Part shown: positions 10,342-19,761 of the stretch, one piece after another
Layout: each line of letters begins with the position of its first letter
Position numbering within the stretch: the first letter of the stretch is position 1
From: Marinobacter salinisoli
GTDB taxonomy: Bacteria > Pseudomonadota > Gammaproteobacteria > Pseudomonadales > Oleiphilaceae
DNA length: 64,000 nucleotides
Direction: 5' to 3'
Assembly (NCBI RefSeq): GCF_017301335.1
Contig: NZ_CP071247.1
Coordinates: 186,001-250,000 of the forward strand
Position numbers and translations under genes: made by a program
Notes under the pieces: model-generated
What the model saw: only the letters and a program-made list of their open reading frames with translations
Databases searched by the model: none
What the model was told of the DNA's origin: nothing

Positions 10342-11559
10342 TTACGCCGCAGTCAGTTTCTTTACGGCAGTCTCGAAGCGTTCCAGTGCCTCATCAATAT
10401 CCGCTTCCGGAATAATCAGGGACGGCGCCAGGCGAACCACGTTAGTGCCGGCCACCAGCACCATGACACCCTCGTCCAGACCAGCGTTCAGGAAGTCCTT
10501 GGCGCGGCCTTTCCATTCGTCAGTCAGCACGCAGCCGAGCAGCATGCCGGCACCACGAACTTCACTGAATACGCCGTAGCGCTCACCGATCGCCATCATG
10601 CCCTTACGCAGACGGTCAGAACGGGCAACAACGCCTTTCAGGATGTCCGGCTGGATCACGGTATCGATCACCTTCTGGCCAACGGCACACGCCAGTGCGT
10701 TACCGCCGTAGGTGCTGCCGTGGGTACCCACACCCAGACTCGCCGCCACCTTGGCAGTGGTCAGCATGGCCGCAATCGGGAAACCGCCGCCGAGGCTCTT
10801 GGCGCTGGACAGGATGTCCGGAACCACATCGTACATCTGGTAGGCGAACAGGTGTCCAGTACGGCCAACGCCAGTCTGGACTTCGTCGAAGATCAGCAGC
10901 GCGTCGTTCTCGTCACACAGCTCGCGCAGGCCTTTCAGGAACTCCGGGTCGGCCGGAATAACGCCGCCCTCGCCCTGGATCGGCTCGACGATGACCGCAC
11001 AGGTCTTATCCTTGGAAATCAGTTTCTTGACGGACTCAAGATCGTTGAAGTCAGCGTGAGCCACACCGCCCGGCGCCGGCTCGAAGCCTTCGCGGTACTT
11101 GGGCTGGCCACCCACACTGACGGTAAACAGGGTACGCCCGTGGAAAGAGCTCTTGAACGCGATGATTTCGTTCTTCTCTTCGCCGTGGTGCTCCCACGCA
11201 TAACGACGCGCCAGCTTCAGCGCGGCTTCGTTGGCTTCCGCGCCGGAATTGGCGAAAAACACACGCTCTGCGAAGGTATGATCGCACAGAGTCTTGGCCA
11301 AACGAAGCGCCGGCTCGTTAGTCATTACATTGGACAAATGCCACAATTTTCCGGCCTGCTCCTCCAGAGCACCAATCAGGCCCGGATGGGTATGTCCCAG
11401 ACAGGTAACGGCGATACCGCCCTGCAGATCAATGAATTCCCGTCCTTCCTGATCCCATATTCTCGACCCTTCGCCACGCACCGGAATAATCGAGCCAGGG
11501 GCGTAGTTGGGCACCATGACCTCATTAAAAAGTTCTCGAGTCAGAGTTTCTTTGTTCAT
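10342..11559 (-). CDS. aruC: Acetylornithine/succinylornithine aminotransferase
   Basis: Class III PLP aminotransferase of about 405 residues starting [24 protein letters not shown] at 11559 was chosen because homologues begin here and GAGAG lies upstream; the reading frame stays open to 11619. Diagnostic segments are [51 protein letters not shown] and the lysine in [13 protein letters not shown]. The enzyme transaminates N-succinylornithine in arginine catabolism and, in many bacteria, N-acetylornithine in biosynthesis. It heads the aru operon; no ArgR gene is adjacent, and I could not identify an ArgR box with confidence. Confidence 0.93.
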   Translation of the reverse strand: MNKETLTRELFNEVMVPNYAPGSIIPVRGEGSRIWDQEGREFIDLQGGIAVTCLGHTHPGLIGALEEQAGKLWHLSNVMTNEPALRLAKTLCDHTFAERVFFANSGAEANEAALKLARRYAWEHHGEEKNEIIAFKSSFHGRTLFTVSVGGQPKYREGFEPAPGGVAHADFNDLESVKKLISKDKTCAVIVEPIQGEGGVIPADPEFLKGLRELCDENDALLIFDEVQTGVGRTGHLFAYQMYDVVPDILSSAKSLGGGFPIAAMLTTAKVAASLGVGTHGSTYGGNALACAVGQKVIDTVIQPDILKGVVARSDRLRKGMMAIGERYGVFSEVRGAGMLLGCVLTDEWKGRAKDFLNAGLDEGVMVLVAGTNVVRLAPSLIIPEADIDEALERFETAVKKLTAA

Positions 11560-11660
11560 GCTATTTCTCTCGGGATACACGGATGGAGGCCTAACCATAG
11601 TGATATAGGCCTCAGGCACAAGTAAGTATCTTCGCGGATTCTCAAATAACTATAGGCCAC

Positions 11661-13112
11661 TCATGGCATAACCACATCCGGCGTTTTCAGGGCCGGCATC
11701 TCGATAATTTTCCGCCCCTTTCCGCCCCGGTCGAGCAGCGCTTTCACCAGTAACTTGTAAGAGTCCAGATCAAACGTGACCGACTCGTTGCCAGCGGCAA
11801 AGTCATGCAGCGTCTGCTCGTCATGGACGGTACCCAGGTGCACCCAATTATAGATGATCAGGATGTCTGTCACGCCGGTGGCGGCATTGCGCTCCACCAC
11901 GCCGACCGGCCCGTCCCACGGCCAGGTTTTCAGCCGCAGGCCATGAAACGCGATCTGCATGCGCAGGTTGTAGCGGACGCCGTCCTCCACACCCTCGCAC
12001 GCGCCCTTGCACCGACCCAGCGTGCGCTGGAAGCAGGGCCCGCTGTGGTCCGGCTCCAGACCCAGCAACTTGTTACACAACTCGTTTTTCGTCGCGATAC
12101 CACTGAGCGCCTTTTCCGCATCGCGCTTGCTGCGAAACAGCCCGTAGTAATCCCCCAGCCGGTGCGGTTCCAGCTCGCGAACCAATCGCGCCTGCAGAAA
12201 GCCCTGATCATTCTCCACCAGCTCGATGGTCACCAGCCGCTTGGCGGCCCGAGAGCGGCGGTTGTAGAGCGGGTTCAGGCTTTTGATCTGTTTCAGCTCC
12301 AGTAACAGGGCCCCCAGTTCACCGGCGGTTTCCGTCCACTCCACCCGGCGCAGGCTTTCGGACATGCGCACGCCGCGGCTGGAGTTGTGATCACCGGAAA
12401 AGTGCGACGCCACCCGCTGAGCAATGTGGGTGCTTTTGCCAACGTACAGCAGGGCGTCGTTTTCCCCGTAAAAACGGTACACGCCCGGCCCCCTTGGCAA
12501 CTCATGAAGGATGTCCGGTGGCAGGTGGGACGGCACGCTGGGGGTTTGCAGCAGGTCAGCGATCGCCGCCTCAAGGGCCTCATCGCCCTTCTCTGTCTTG
12601 GCATGCAGGAAGAACGACAGCATGGCCTCCACGTCACCCATCGCCCGGTGGCGCTGCACCTGCGCCAGGCCGTGGCGTTCGATCAGTGCGTCCATGTTAT
12701 GACGCCGGAATTCCGGATACAGCCGGCGTGACAGCTTGACCGTACACAGCACTTTCGCGGTGAACAGACGCCCGAGCCGCCGGAACTCCTGCTTGATGAA
12801 GCCATAGTCAAAACGGGCGTTGTGGGCGACGAACACAGCCCCCTCGAGCTGCGACTCCAACTCATCAGCGATGTCTTCAAACCGGGGCGCGTCTGCCACC
12901 ATCTCATTGGTGATGCCGGTGAAATGCTCAATAAAAGAAGAGATGCGCACGTCTGGGTTGAGCAGCGTTTGCCATTCCCCCACCTGCTCACCGGCACGCC
13001 AGAAACGGATGCCGATTTCGGTGATGCGGTCGCGAGCGGCGCTGCCTCCAGTGGTTTCGATGTCGAGGAAGGCGAAGGTGGTGTCCTGAAGGTGTGATTT
13101 GCGGCTGACCAT
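11661..13112 (-). CDS. Fusion protein: DEDD 3'-5' exonuclease domain plus GIY-YIG (UvrC/Cho-like) nuclease
   Basis: About 483 residues with two nuclease domains. Residues about 10-175 form a DnaQ-like exonuclease: ExoI motif FLDIETTG, ExoII HNARFDYGF and ExoIII HRAMGDVEA. Residues about 205-290 are a GIY-YIG domain: GPGVYRFYGEN, LLYVGKST and LLLELKQIKSLNPLYNRR as in UvrC and Cho. The C-terminal 190 residues contain CxxC-type pairs (ELCNKLLGLE, CFQRTLGRCKGACEG) like the Cys-rich segment of UvrC. The protein probably acts on damaged or branched DNA. The start MVSRKSHLQ at 13112 was preferred over an upstream in-frame start at 13169. It is transcribed toward the aru operon with 101 bp between. 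Confidence 0.85.
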   Translation of the reverse strand: MVSRKSHLQDTTFAFLDIETTGGSAARDRITEIGIRFWRAGEQVGEWQTLLNPDVRISSFIEHFTGITNEMVADAPRFEDIADELESQLEGAVFVAHNARFDYGFIKQEFRRLGRLFTAKVLCTVKLSRRLYPEFRRHNMDALIERHGLAQVQRHRAMGDVEAMLSFFLHAKTEKGDEALEAAIADLLQTPSVPSHLPPDILHELPRGPGVYRFYGENDALLYVGKSTHIAQRVASHFSGDHNSSRGVRMSESLRRVEWTETAGELGALLLELKQIKSLNPLYNRRSRAAKRLVTIELVENDQGFLQARLVRELEPHRLGDYYGLFRSKRDAEKALSGIATKNELCNKLLGLEPDHSGPCFQRTLGRCKGACEGVEDGVRYNLRMQIAFHGLRLKTWPWDGPVGVVERNAATGVTDILIIYNWVHLGTVHDEQTLHDFAAGNESVTFDLDSYKLLVKALLDRGGKGRKIIEMPALKTPDVVMP

Positions 13113-13276
13113 GCCCCCATCATACGCCGTTTTCAGGCAAGCGGATGGCCGCAACCAGCCGGAAATCACCTATTAGACATTAGTCGAACAGGCCCTCATT
13201 TCATTTGAATTACAAGGGACACATACATAACGTGGCGTGGGGTCCAACAACAATAAAACTAGTGGAGATAACAAGA

Positions 13277-14410
13277 ATGCAGAGCAATATGCTTCGAATG
13301 GCAATCCGTGCAACAGCCGCTGCAGCAGCACTGGGTGTTGCTGGACAGGCTGGAGCAGTCAACTTCAGCGCTGGCGAATACGACGTATCTGTTTACGGCT
13401 ACGCCCGACTGAACGCCAGCTACGACATCGACGAAGAAGTGGGCATTTCCACTCGTTCAGGTGCTTACAGCGCCATCAACACATCCGATGCTGACCTGCC
13501 GACCGGCGTTTTCGCCGCTGACGCAGTTCAAACACGTCTGGGCGTAAAAACCACCACTCCGGAAGGCGTGAACATCACCGTTGAAGGTGATTTCCGTCCT
13601 GGCCAGCTGCGTCTGCGTCACGGTTTCGGTGAATACAAAGGCGTCCTGATGGGCCAGACCTGGTCCAACTTCAACAGCTTCGTGGGTAACACCTCTACTC
13701 TGGACTTCGACTCACTGCCGGGCCTCGCTGGTCTGCAGGGTCGTGTTGCCCAGGTCCGTTACACCACTGGCCCGCTGTCCTTCTCAGCTGAGCAGCCTAA
13801 CAGCTCCATCCTGGACGCTGGTGGCGCAGAAAAAGACGGCATGCCGGCACTGACAGCACGCCTGGAAAACTCAGCAGGCGGATTCTCCTACTCTGCCGCT
13901 GTCCTCGCGCATCAGGTTGGTTACGACACTGGCACCGCTGACGAAGCCTCCTTCGGTTTCGCGACCTTCGGCGCGGCCAAGATCGCCCTGTCAGACATGA
14001 TCACCATCCAGGGCACGGTTTCGTACTCTGACGGTGCCAACAGCTACCTGTACCGCTCTGGCGAAAACTTTGGTGCAGAAAGCGCCTACGTTGCCGCCAA
14101 CGGTGATGTAGAGACCATCTCTGGTTATGGCGCTTCCGTCGGCACTGGCATCAGCCTGGGCGGCGGCCGCAGCATCAACATCGGCTATGGTATGGCAACC
14201 GTTGACTGGGACGACGCAGAAGCCGACCTCGGTGCAGCAGCCGTTGCAGCCAAGAGCGAGACCAACTCCGCGATCATGGCCAACTACCAGTGGACTCCGG
14301 TCAACAACGTCATGATGGGCGTTGAATACCAGATGCTGAGCCGTGAAAACGTAGATGGTAGCGACGGCGATGCAAACCGCATCCTGTTCGCGGCACAATA
14401 CAACTTCTAA
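13277..14410 (+). CDS. Outer-membrane porin (DcaP-like/Gram-negative porin)
   Basis: About 377 residues from ATG 13277, which has GGAG 9 nt upstream. There is a signal peptide of about 26 residues ending AGQAGA, then alternating-hydrophobicity beta strands throughout and a C-terminal aromatic, AAQYNF, the usual outer-membrane barrel insertion signal. Segments such as DVSVYGYARLNASY and RLRHGFGEYKGVLMGQTWSNF resemble DcaP-like trimeric porins. It probably lets small solutes or acids across the outer membrane. A strong terminator follows, and codon use looks like that of a highly expressed gene. Substrate is unknown. Confidence 0.85.
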   Translation: MQSNMLRMAIRATAAAAALGVAGQAGAVNFSAGEYDVSVYGYARLNASYDIDEEVGISTRSGAYSAINTSDADLPTGVFAADAVQTRLGVKTTTPEGVNITVEGDFRPGQLRLRHGFGEYKGVLMGQTWSNFNSFVGNTSTLDFDSLPGLAGLQGRVAQVRYTTGPLSFSAEQPNSSILDAGGAEKDGMPALTARLENSAGGFSYSAAVLAHQVGYDTGTADEASFGFATFGAAKIALSDMITIQGTVSYSDGANSYLYRSGENFGAESAYVAANGDVETISGYGASVGTGISLGGGRSINIGYGMATVDWDDAEADLGAAAVAAKSETNSAIMANYQWTPVNNVMMGVEYQMLSRENVDGSDGDANRILFAAQYNF

Positions 14411-14440
14411 GTAACGCCTTTAATAGTTACCTCAGGATTT

Positions 14441-14466
14441 GCCCCGGCACCATGCCGGGGCTTTTT
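14441..14466 (+). terminator. Rho-independent terminator of the porin gene
   Basis: GCCCCGGCA and TGCCGGGGC form a stem around a short loop and are followed by TTTTT, 31 bp after the porin stop codon. Confidence 0.9.
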
Positions 14467-14470
14467 GGCT

Positions 14471-14496
14471 CCAGATCGGTGCACTAACCGATCTGG
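14471..14496. repeat. 10-bp perfect inverted repeat upstream of sigma-54-like promoter
   Basis: Arms CCAGATCGGT (14471-14480) and ACCGATCTGG (14487-14496) flank a 6-bp spacer. The centre lies about 110 bp upstream of the start site predicted from the sigma-54-like element at 14569, a usual distance for an enhancer-binding protein site. Alternatively it is a second hairpin behind the porin terminator; it lacks a T-run. Confidence 0.5.
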
Positions 14497-14568
14497 CCTT
14501 CCCGACCTTCGACCACCTCACCACAACCCTCTCTATTACTTTCAACACCTTACTGCGCTGAGCCTCTC

Positions 14569-14584
14569 TGGCATGACGAATGCA
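14569..14584 (+). promoter_or_regulatory. Candidate sigma-54 (-24/-12) promoter
   Basis: TGGCATG-N4-ATGCA matches the consensus TGGCACG-N4-TTGCW at 10 of 12 positions and keeps the invariant GG and GC exactly 10 nt apart. Transcription would start near 14595, about 50 nt before the small ORF at 14646. Confidence 0.5.
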
Positions 14585-14645
14585 TTACATCCACCAGAGA
14601 GCGGAAGGACTTCGCCCTCAGCGACAGATTCAGAGAGGTGACACC

Positions 14646-14756
14646 ATGAAACAAGCCCAAGATTCCGACCTGCTGTTCGAGCTGACTCAGACCTGGGAAG
14701 AGGACGCCCTGCAAGCCATGCACGATTATTTCGACTGGATGTTCTTCGCAAACTGA
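14646..14756 (+). CDS. Small 36-residue protein of unknown function
   Basis: ATG at 14646 opens a 36-codon reading frame (start MKQAQDSDLLFELTQTW, end YFDWMFFAN) closed by TGA. It is preceded by a good ribosome-binding site (AGAGAGGTG, 5 nt before the start) and followed 14 bp later by a strong terminator. Codon choice (CTG, GAC, GCC, ACC) matches neighbouring real genes. The peptide is acidic in the middle (EEDA), has no signal sequence or single clear membrane span, and ends in an aromatic-rich segment. An upstream sigma-54-like element and an inverted repeat suggest an independently regulated gene. I do not recognise a family; a role as a regulatory or accessory peptide would be speculation. 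Confidence 0.6.
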   Translation: MKQAQDSDLLFELTQTWEEDALQAMHDYFDWMFFAN

Positions 14757-14770
14757 TGCGCAAGGACAAA

Positions 14771-14803
14771 AAAAGGCCGGGAGCAAAACTCCCGGCCTTT
14801 TTT
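14771..14803. terminator. Bidirectional terminator between the small ORF and aceF
   Basis: GGCCGGGAG and CTCCCGGCC form a 9-bp perfect stem with A-rich and T-rich flanks on either side. It would end the small ORF transcript on the plus strand and the aceEF transcript on the minus strand. Confidence 0.92.
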
Positions 14804-14857
14804 ATGCTGGGGAAGCAACATGCGCATCACTGACGATGCACGCGTCGCTTCATAGGG

Positions 14858-16519
14858 CTACAGCAGCAAGGTCCGGATATCCCCCAGCAGCTGCGCGAGC
14901 ACCGTGGTGAACCGGGCCGCATCAGCGCCATTCACCGCCCGGTGATCGTAGGATAGAGACAAGGGCAGCATCAGGCGAGGCTGGAACTCACTGCCGTCCC
15001 ATACCGGCTTCATAGCTGCCTTTGAAACCCCCAGGATCGCAACCTCCGGAGTATTCACGATCGGCGTGAACGCGGTGCCACCGATGCCACCCAGACTGGT
15101 GATGGTGAAGCAGGCGCCCTGCATCTCTTTTGGCTTGAGCTGCTTGTCCCGGGCCTTTTGCGCCAGGTCCGCGCTTTCTTCCGCAAGCTCCCACAGGCCC
15201 TTTTTGTCCACATCCCGGATGACCGGAACCATCAGACCGTGGGGCGTATCCACCGCAATCCCGATGTGAATGTACTTTTTACGGACCACCTCTTTCTTGT
15301 CCATATCGAGCGACACGTTGAACTGAGGCAGCTCGGCCAGTGCGGTAGCGCAAGCTTTCAGCAGGAAGGGCAACGGCGTCATCTTGACCCCGCGCTTCTC
15401 ACCAGCAGCCTTCTGTGCCTTGCGGAAGGCCTCCATATCGGTGATGTCCGCATCCTCAAACTGAGTTACGTGAGGCACGTTCAGCCAGCTTCGCTGCATA
15501 TTCGTCGCAGTGGCCGACATCATGCGGGACATCGGCTCCCGCTCGATATCACCAAACTGGCTGAAGTCCGGCAGTTTCACACCCGGAATGCCAGCCCCGG
15601 TGCCAACGCCGCCGCCCTGCTGCACCTGCTGAAGCTGGCTCTTCACATAGGCATGAACGTCGTCTTTCAGGATCCGGCTCTTCGGCCCGGACCCCTTAAC
15701 CCGGGCCAGATCTGCGCCCAGCTCACGAGCCAGTTTGCGCACCGCGGGACCGGCATGAACCTTGGTTCCCGGTGACGGCGGCTCGTAGGTCGCCCCTTGC
15801 GACTGGGCTGACTCCGCCTTCTGCTCTTTTTCGGCCGACGCTTTTGATTCAGCGGCTGGTTTGGACTCGGATTCCTGCTCCGCCTCTTCCCCGGCGTCTG
15901 CGTCACCACCTTCCTCGATGGTCATCTCAAGCAGATCATCCCCTTCGGACAGCTTGTCGCCTTCCGATACCAGGATCTTTTCCACCTTGCCTTTGTGGGG
16001 CGATGGAATTTCCATGGTGGCCTTGTCCGATTCCACGGTGACCAACGGATCCTCGGCGTCAATGCTGTCGCCTTCGGACACGTTAATCTCAATGACCGGG
16101 ACATTCTCAAAGCCATCCAGAGACGGCACTTTGACGGTTTCCTTGCGAGAACCACCAGAGGCTTTGGCCGCGGGTTTCGGCGCGGCCTCTTCTGACTTGG
16201 CCTCGTCGCTGTCTTGGGCACTGCTTGCTTCGTCAGTGCCGGCGTCGTCGCTCTCGGAAGCGCTGCTGTCGTCACCCTCACCAGAGGCTTCGAGGGTGCC
16301 AACCACGTCTCCTTCCTTGACCTTATCCCCGACCTTTACCGAGATGCTGGCGATCTTGCCGGCACCGGGGGAAGGCAGTTCGACCGACGCCTTGTCGGAT
16401 TCCACGGCCAGGATCGGGTCTTCGGCTTGCACCGAATCGCCTTCGCTGACCAGTATTTCAATCACCTCGACTTCGTCCGCACCGCCGAGATCGGGAACCT
16501 TGATTTCCTGCTCACTCAT
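14858..16519 (-). CDS. aceF: Pyruvate dehydrogenase complex E2, dihydrolipoamide acetyltransferase
   Basis: 553 residues with two N-terminal lipoyl domains, each with the lipoylated lysine in an ESDKA motif (VESDKASVE near residue 43, VESDKATME near residue 166). They are separated by acidic Glu/Asp/Ser/Ala-rich linkers. A peripheral-subunit-binding domain (HAGPAVRKLARELGADLARVKGSG) follows at about 255-290, and then the catalytic acetyltransferase domain ending SYDHRAVNGADAARF, with the active-site His. E2 moves acetyl groups from E1 to CoA. It follows aceE by 10 bp, so the two are co-transcribed. The E3 (lpd) gene is not in the window. Two lipoyl domains, versus three in E. coli, is common in Pseudomonas relatives. 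Confidence 0.96.
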   Translation of the reverse strand: MSEQEIKVPDLGGADEVEVIEILVSEGDSVQAEDPILAVESDKASVELPSPGAGKIASISVKVGDKVKEGDVVGTLEASGEGDDSSASESDDAGTDEASSAQDSDEAKSEEAAPKPAAKASGGSRKETVKVPSLDGFENVPVIEINVSEGDSIDAEDPLVTVESDKATMEIPSPHKGKVEKILVSEGDKLSEGDDLLEMTIEEGGDADAGEEAEQESESKPAAESKASAEKEQKAESAQSQGATYEPPSPGTKVHAGPAVRKLARELGADLARVKGSGPKSRILKDDVHAYVKSQLQQVQQGGGVGTGAGIPGVKLPDFSQFGDIEREPMSRMMSATATNMQRSWLNVPHVTQFEDADITDMEAFRKAQKAAGEKRGVKMTPLPFLLKACATALAELPQFNVSLDMDKKEVVRKKYIHIGIAVDTPHGLMVPVIRDVDKKGLWELAEESADLAQKARDKQLKPKEMQGACFTITSLGGIGGTAFTPIVNTPEVAILGVSKAAMKPVWDGSEFQPRLMLPLSLSYDHRAVNGADAARFTTVLAQLLGDIRTLLL

Positions 16520-16529
16520 CGCGGACTCC

Positions 16530-19199
16530 TTAGCTCAGCACCGGGTTCGGTTTATTTCGATCGATTCCGTACTTCCGCATCGCTTCAAGGACGACGTCCT
16601 CTTTGACGTCACCATCCCTGGCCAGCGCTGCAAGTGCAGTTACCGCCACGTGGTAGCGATCCACTTCGAAGTGGTTGCGCAGTTTCTCCCGGGTATCACT
16701 GCGACCGTAACCGTCGGTACCCAGGGTGAGATAGGTTTTCGGGATGTAAGCGCGAATCTGCTCAGACAACAGTTTCATGTAATCGGTAGACGACACCACC
16801 GGCCCCTGCTGCCCTTCCAGGCACTGGGTGACAAACGCGGTCTTCGGTTTGTCGTCCGGGTGCAGACGGTTCCAGCGTTCTACATGCAGGCCGTCCCGAG
16901 CCAGCTCGTTGAAGCTGGTCACGCTCCAGACATCGCTGGCCACGCTGAAGTCCTCTTTCAGAAGCTCCGCCGCCGCGCGAACTTCGTTCAGAATGGAGCC
17001 GGCGCCCAGCAGCTGAACCCGCGGCGTTTTCTTGCGCCCTTTGGTTTCGATGGAGTCCAGCAGGTACATCCCCTTGATGATGCCCTCTTCCACCTTTTTG
17101 CCCTCGGGCATGGCCGGCTGTTCGTAGTTCTCGTTTTCGATGGTCAGGTAATAGAAGACGTTCTGGTTCTCCTCGAACATCTCCTTGATGCCATGCTGCA
17201 CCACCACCGCCAGCTCGTAGCCGTAGGCCGGATCGTAAGATTTACAGCTGGGAATGGTCTGAGCCAGCACATGGCTGTGACCGTCCTGATGCTGCAGGCC
17301 CTCGCCGTTCAGCGTGGTGCGCCCGGCAGTACCACCCACCAGGAAGCCCCTCGCCTGAATGTCACCCGAGGCCCAGGCCAGGTCGCCAACACGCTGGAAA
17401 CCGAACATGGAATAGAAGATGTAGAACGGGATCAGCGCGAAGTTGTTGGTACTGTAGGACGTGGCCGCCGCCATCCAGGCCGCCATGGAGCCGTCCTCGT
17501 TGATGCCTTCCTCGAGGATCTGCCCTTCCTTGTCTTCGCGGTAGTACATGATCTGGTCCCGATCTTCGGGCACGTATTTCTGGCCCTCCGAGGTGTAGAT
17601 CCCCAGCTGCCGGAACATGCCTTCCATACCGAAGGTCCGGGCTTCATCGGGCACGATTGGCACCACGCGCTTGCCGATACGCTTGTCTTTGGTCAAAGCC
17701 GTCAACAGGCGCACGAACGCCATGGTGGTGGAAATCTTGCGGTCACCAGAGCCCTCCAGCAGCGCCTTGAAGGCATCCAGCGGCGGCGCATCCAGCGGCT
17801 GGCAATCTTTGCGACGCTTGGGATAGAAGCCTCCCAACTCCTGCCGGCGCTTCTTCATGTACACCATTTCCGGGCTATCCGGTGCCGGGCGGTAGTACGG
17901 GACCTGCTTCAGGTCTTCATCCTTAATGGGCACGCCAAAGCGGTCCCGGAAGGCCTTCAGCTGCTCGATATCGAGCTTCTTCAGCGAGTGCGCGGTGTTC
18001 TGCGCCTCACCGGCGGTGCCGAAACCATAACCCTTGATGGTATGAGCCAGAATCACCGTCGGGCGGTTACCGTGATCGTTCACCGCCTTGTGGTAGGCGG
18101 CGTAGATTTTGTACGGGTCGTGGCCGCCGCGATTGAGCTTGCCAATATCCTCGTCCGACAGGCTTTCCACCAGCTTGGACAGCTCCGGGTATTTGCCGAA
18201 GAAGTGTTTACGGGTGTAGGCCGGGCCGTTGCTTTTGAAATTTTGCAGATCGCCATCGACCACTTCGTCCATCACCCGCTGCATGAGGCCGTCTTTGTCC
18301 TTCTCGAACAGCGGATCCCACATCCGGCCCCAAACCACCTTGAGCACGTTCCAGCCGGCACCACGGAAGATGCCTTCCAGCTCCTGGATAATCTTGCCGT
18401 TGCCGCGAACCGGGCCGTCCAGCCGCTGCAGGTTGCAGTTCACCACGAAAATCAGATTGTCGAGATTCTCCCGACCGGCGAGGGAAATGGAGCCGAGCGT
18501 TTCTGGCTCGTCACACTCACCGTCACCCACGAAGCACCAGACTTTCCGATCCCCCATGTCGATCAGTTCGCGGCTGTGCAGGTACTTCATCACATGGGCC
18601 TGATAGATGGCCTGAATAGGGCCCAACCCCATGGATACCGTGGGGAACTGCCAATAATCCGGCATCAGCCAGGGGTGCGGGTAAGACGACAGGCCATCAC
18701 CGTCCACTTCCTCCCGGTACTTGTCCAGATGCTCTTCCTCAAAGCGCCCCTCAAGGAAAGAACGGGCGTAGATACCCGGCGAGGAGTGACCCTGGAAATA
18801 CACCAGATCGGATTCGCGCTTGTCGTCACCGGCCCGGAAGAAGTAGTTGAAGCCAACGTCGTACAGGGTCGCGGCGGAGGAGAATGACGACACATGCCCA
18901 CCCAGCTCACCGGGACGCTGGTTGGCCCGCAACACCATGGCCATGGCATTCCAGCGAATCAGCGAACGAATGCGGCGCTCCATGAACAGGTCCCCGGGCA
19001 TGCGGGCTTCCTGAGTGACCGGAATGGTATTTCGGAAAGGGGTGTTAATCGAATATGGCAACTCGGTGCCATCGCGACTGGCTCGTTCCGACAACCGCTC
19101 GAGAATGAACTTGGCCCGCTCAACGCCTTCGTTCTCTATCAGGGATTCAAGCGCATCCAACCATTCACTGGTTTCGATGGGATCATCGTCCTGGTACAT
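16530..19199 (-). CDS. aceE: Pyruvate dehydrogenase E1 component, homodimeric type
   Basis: About 889 residues from MYQDDDPIETSEWL, close to the 887 of E. coli AceE. The start at 19199 has a strong AGGGGAGGG ribosome-binding site; the reading frame continues upstream to 19235 without one. The thiamine diphosphate/Mg motif is visible as GDGECDEPETLGSISLAGRENLDN. E1 decarboxylates pyruvate and reductively acetylates the lipoyl groups of AceF, linking glycolysis to the TCA cycle. It heads an aceE-aceF unit that diverges from the KamA-like gene across a 660 bp gap. No PdhR gene is beside it. Confidence 0.96.
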   Translation of the reverse strand: MYQDDDPIETSEWLDALESLIENEGVERAKFILERLSERASRDGTELPYSINTPFRNTIPVTQEARMPGDLFMERRIRSLIRWNAMAMVLRANQRPGELGGHVSSFSSAATLYDVGFNYFFRAGDDKRESDLVYFQGHSSPGIYARSFLEGRFEEEHLDKYREEVDGDGLSSYPHPWLMPDYWQFPTVSMGLGPIQAIYQAHVMKYLHSRELIDMGDRKVWCFVGDGECDEPETLGSISLAGRENLDNLIFVVNCNLQRLDGPVRGNGKIIQELEGIFRGAGWNVLKVVWGRMWDPLFEKDKDGLMQRVMDEVVDGDLQNFKSNGPAYTRKHFFGKYPELSKLVESLSDEDIGKLNRGGHDPYKIYAAYHKAVNDHGNRPTVILAHTIKGYGFGTAGEAQNTAHSLKKLDIEQLKAFRDRFGVPIKDEDLKQVPYYRPAPDSPEMVYMKKRRQELGGFYPKRRKDCQPLDAPPLDAFKALLEGSGDRKISTTMAFVRLLTALTKDKRIGKRVVPIVPDEARTFGMEGMFRQLGIYTSEGQKYVPEDRDQIMYYREDKEGQILEEGINEDGSMAAWMAAATSYSTNNFALIPFYIFYSMFGFQRVGDLAWASGDIQARGFLVGGTAGRTTLNGEGLQHQDGHSHVLAQTIPSCKSYDPAYGYELAVVVQHGIKEMFEENQNVFYYLTIENENYEQPAMPEGKKVEEGIIKGMYLLDSIETKGRKKTPRVQLLGAGSILNEVRAAAELLKEDFSVASDVWSVTSFNELARDGLHVERWNRLHPDDKPKTAFVTQCLEGQQGPVVSSTDYMKLLSEQIRAYIPKTYLTLGTDGYGRSDTREKLRNHFEVDRYHVAVTALAALARDGDVKEDVVLEAMRKYGIDRNKPNPVLS

Positions 19200-19468
19200 C
19201 AAACCCTCCCCTAAAACACATAAGATGCGCCGCACGCATCATCGGCTAGACAATGTCGCACGGCACTGTGAGTAAGCTGCGATGGATTGCAGGGTATTGT
19301 TATGACGCTGATTTACCTCGAACCTTCTCAGTGGTTCGTTGCGGTAAAAACTTCCCTCAAGCATAGAACAGCTTCGCCACTTTTCCTGCCCAATCATGCC
19401 CAGCACGGGGATAACCCCGCCGGGCACCAGTGTGTCGCTGCCATTCAAAGAGAGGGTTCTCAAACGAA

Positions 19469-19489
19469 ATGTAGTAACTTTTACTACAT
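19469..19489. promoter_or_regulatory. Inverted repeat, candidate operator
   Basis: ATGTAGTA and TACTACAT form an 8-bp perfect inverted repeat with a 5-bp spacer, about 270 bp upstream of aceE and 374 bp upstream of the KamA-like gene. The symmetry and size suit a dimeric repressor or activator. The regulator is unknown. Confidence 0.35.
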
Positions 19490-19761
19490 CCAATCAGAAA
19501 CGCGCCGTCAAAACCGTGGAATCGGACAATCCATCCGCAATAATTTCGATTACTTACGCAAGAATGACTAGTTTGGCGCATGCAGGCAACCAGACTCAGA
19601 CCAATGTCTTAGTTCAAATCCGGTTACACAATTAGTTCACACTCTAAACAAAAATTACGAACGCAAACTCATAGGTTTTGCCGAATTTACCGTTTTTTCG
19701 GCACTTTATTGACCATCTAACTCGACTAAGCCACTACTGGCAAAGATTTTTTTAATTAGAC

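Noticed and set aside
15861..18887. 1008-codon plus-strand open frame opposite aceF and aceE
   Set aside because: Long only because the GC-rich opposite strand lacks stops; aceE and aceF are unambiguous.
19287..19571. 94-codon open frame in the aceE-KamA gap
   Set aside because: No ribosome-binding site, no recognisable family and codon use unlike neighbouring genes.
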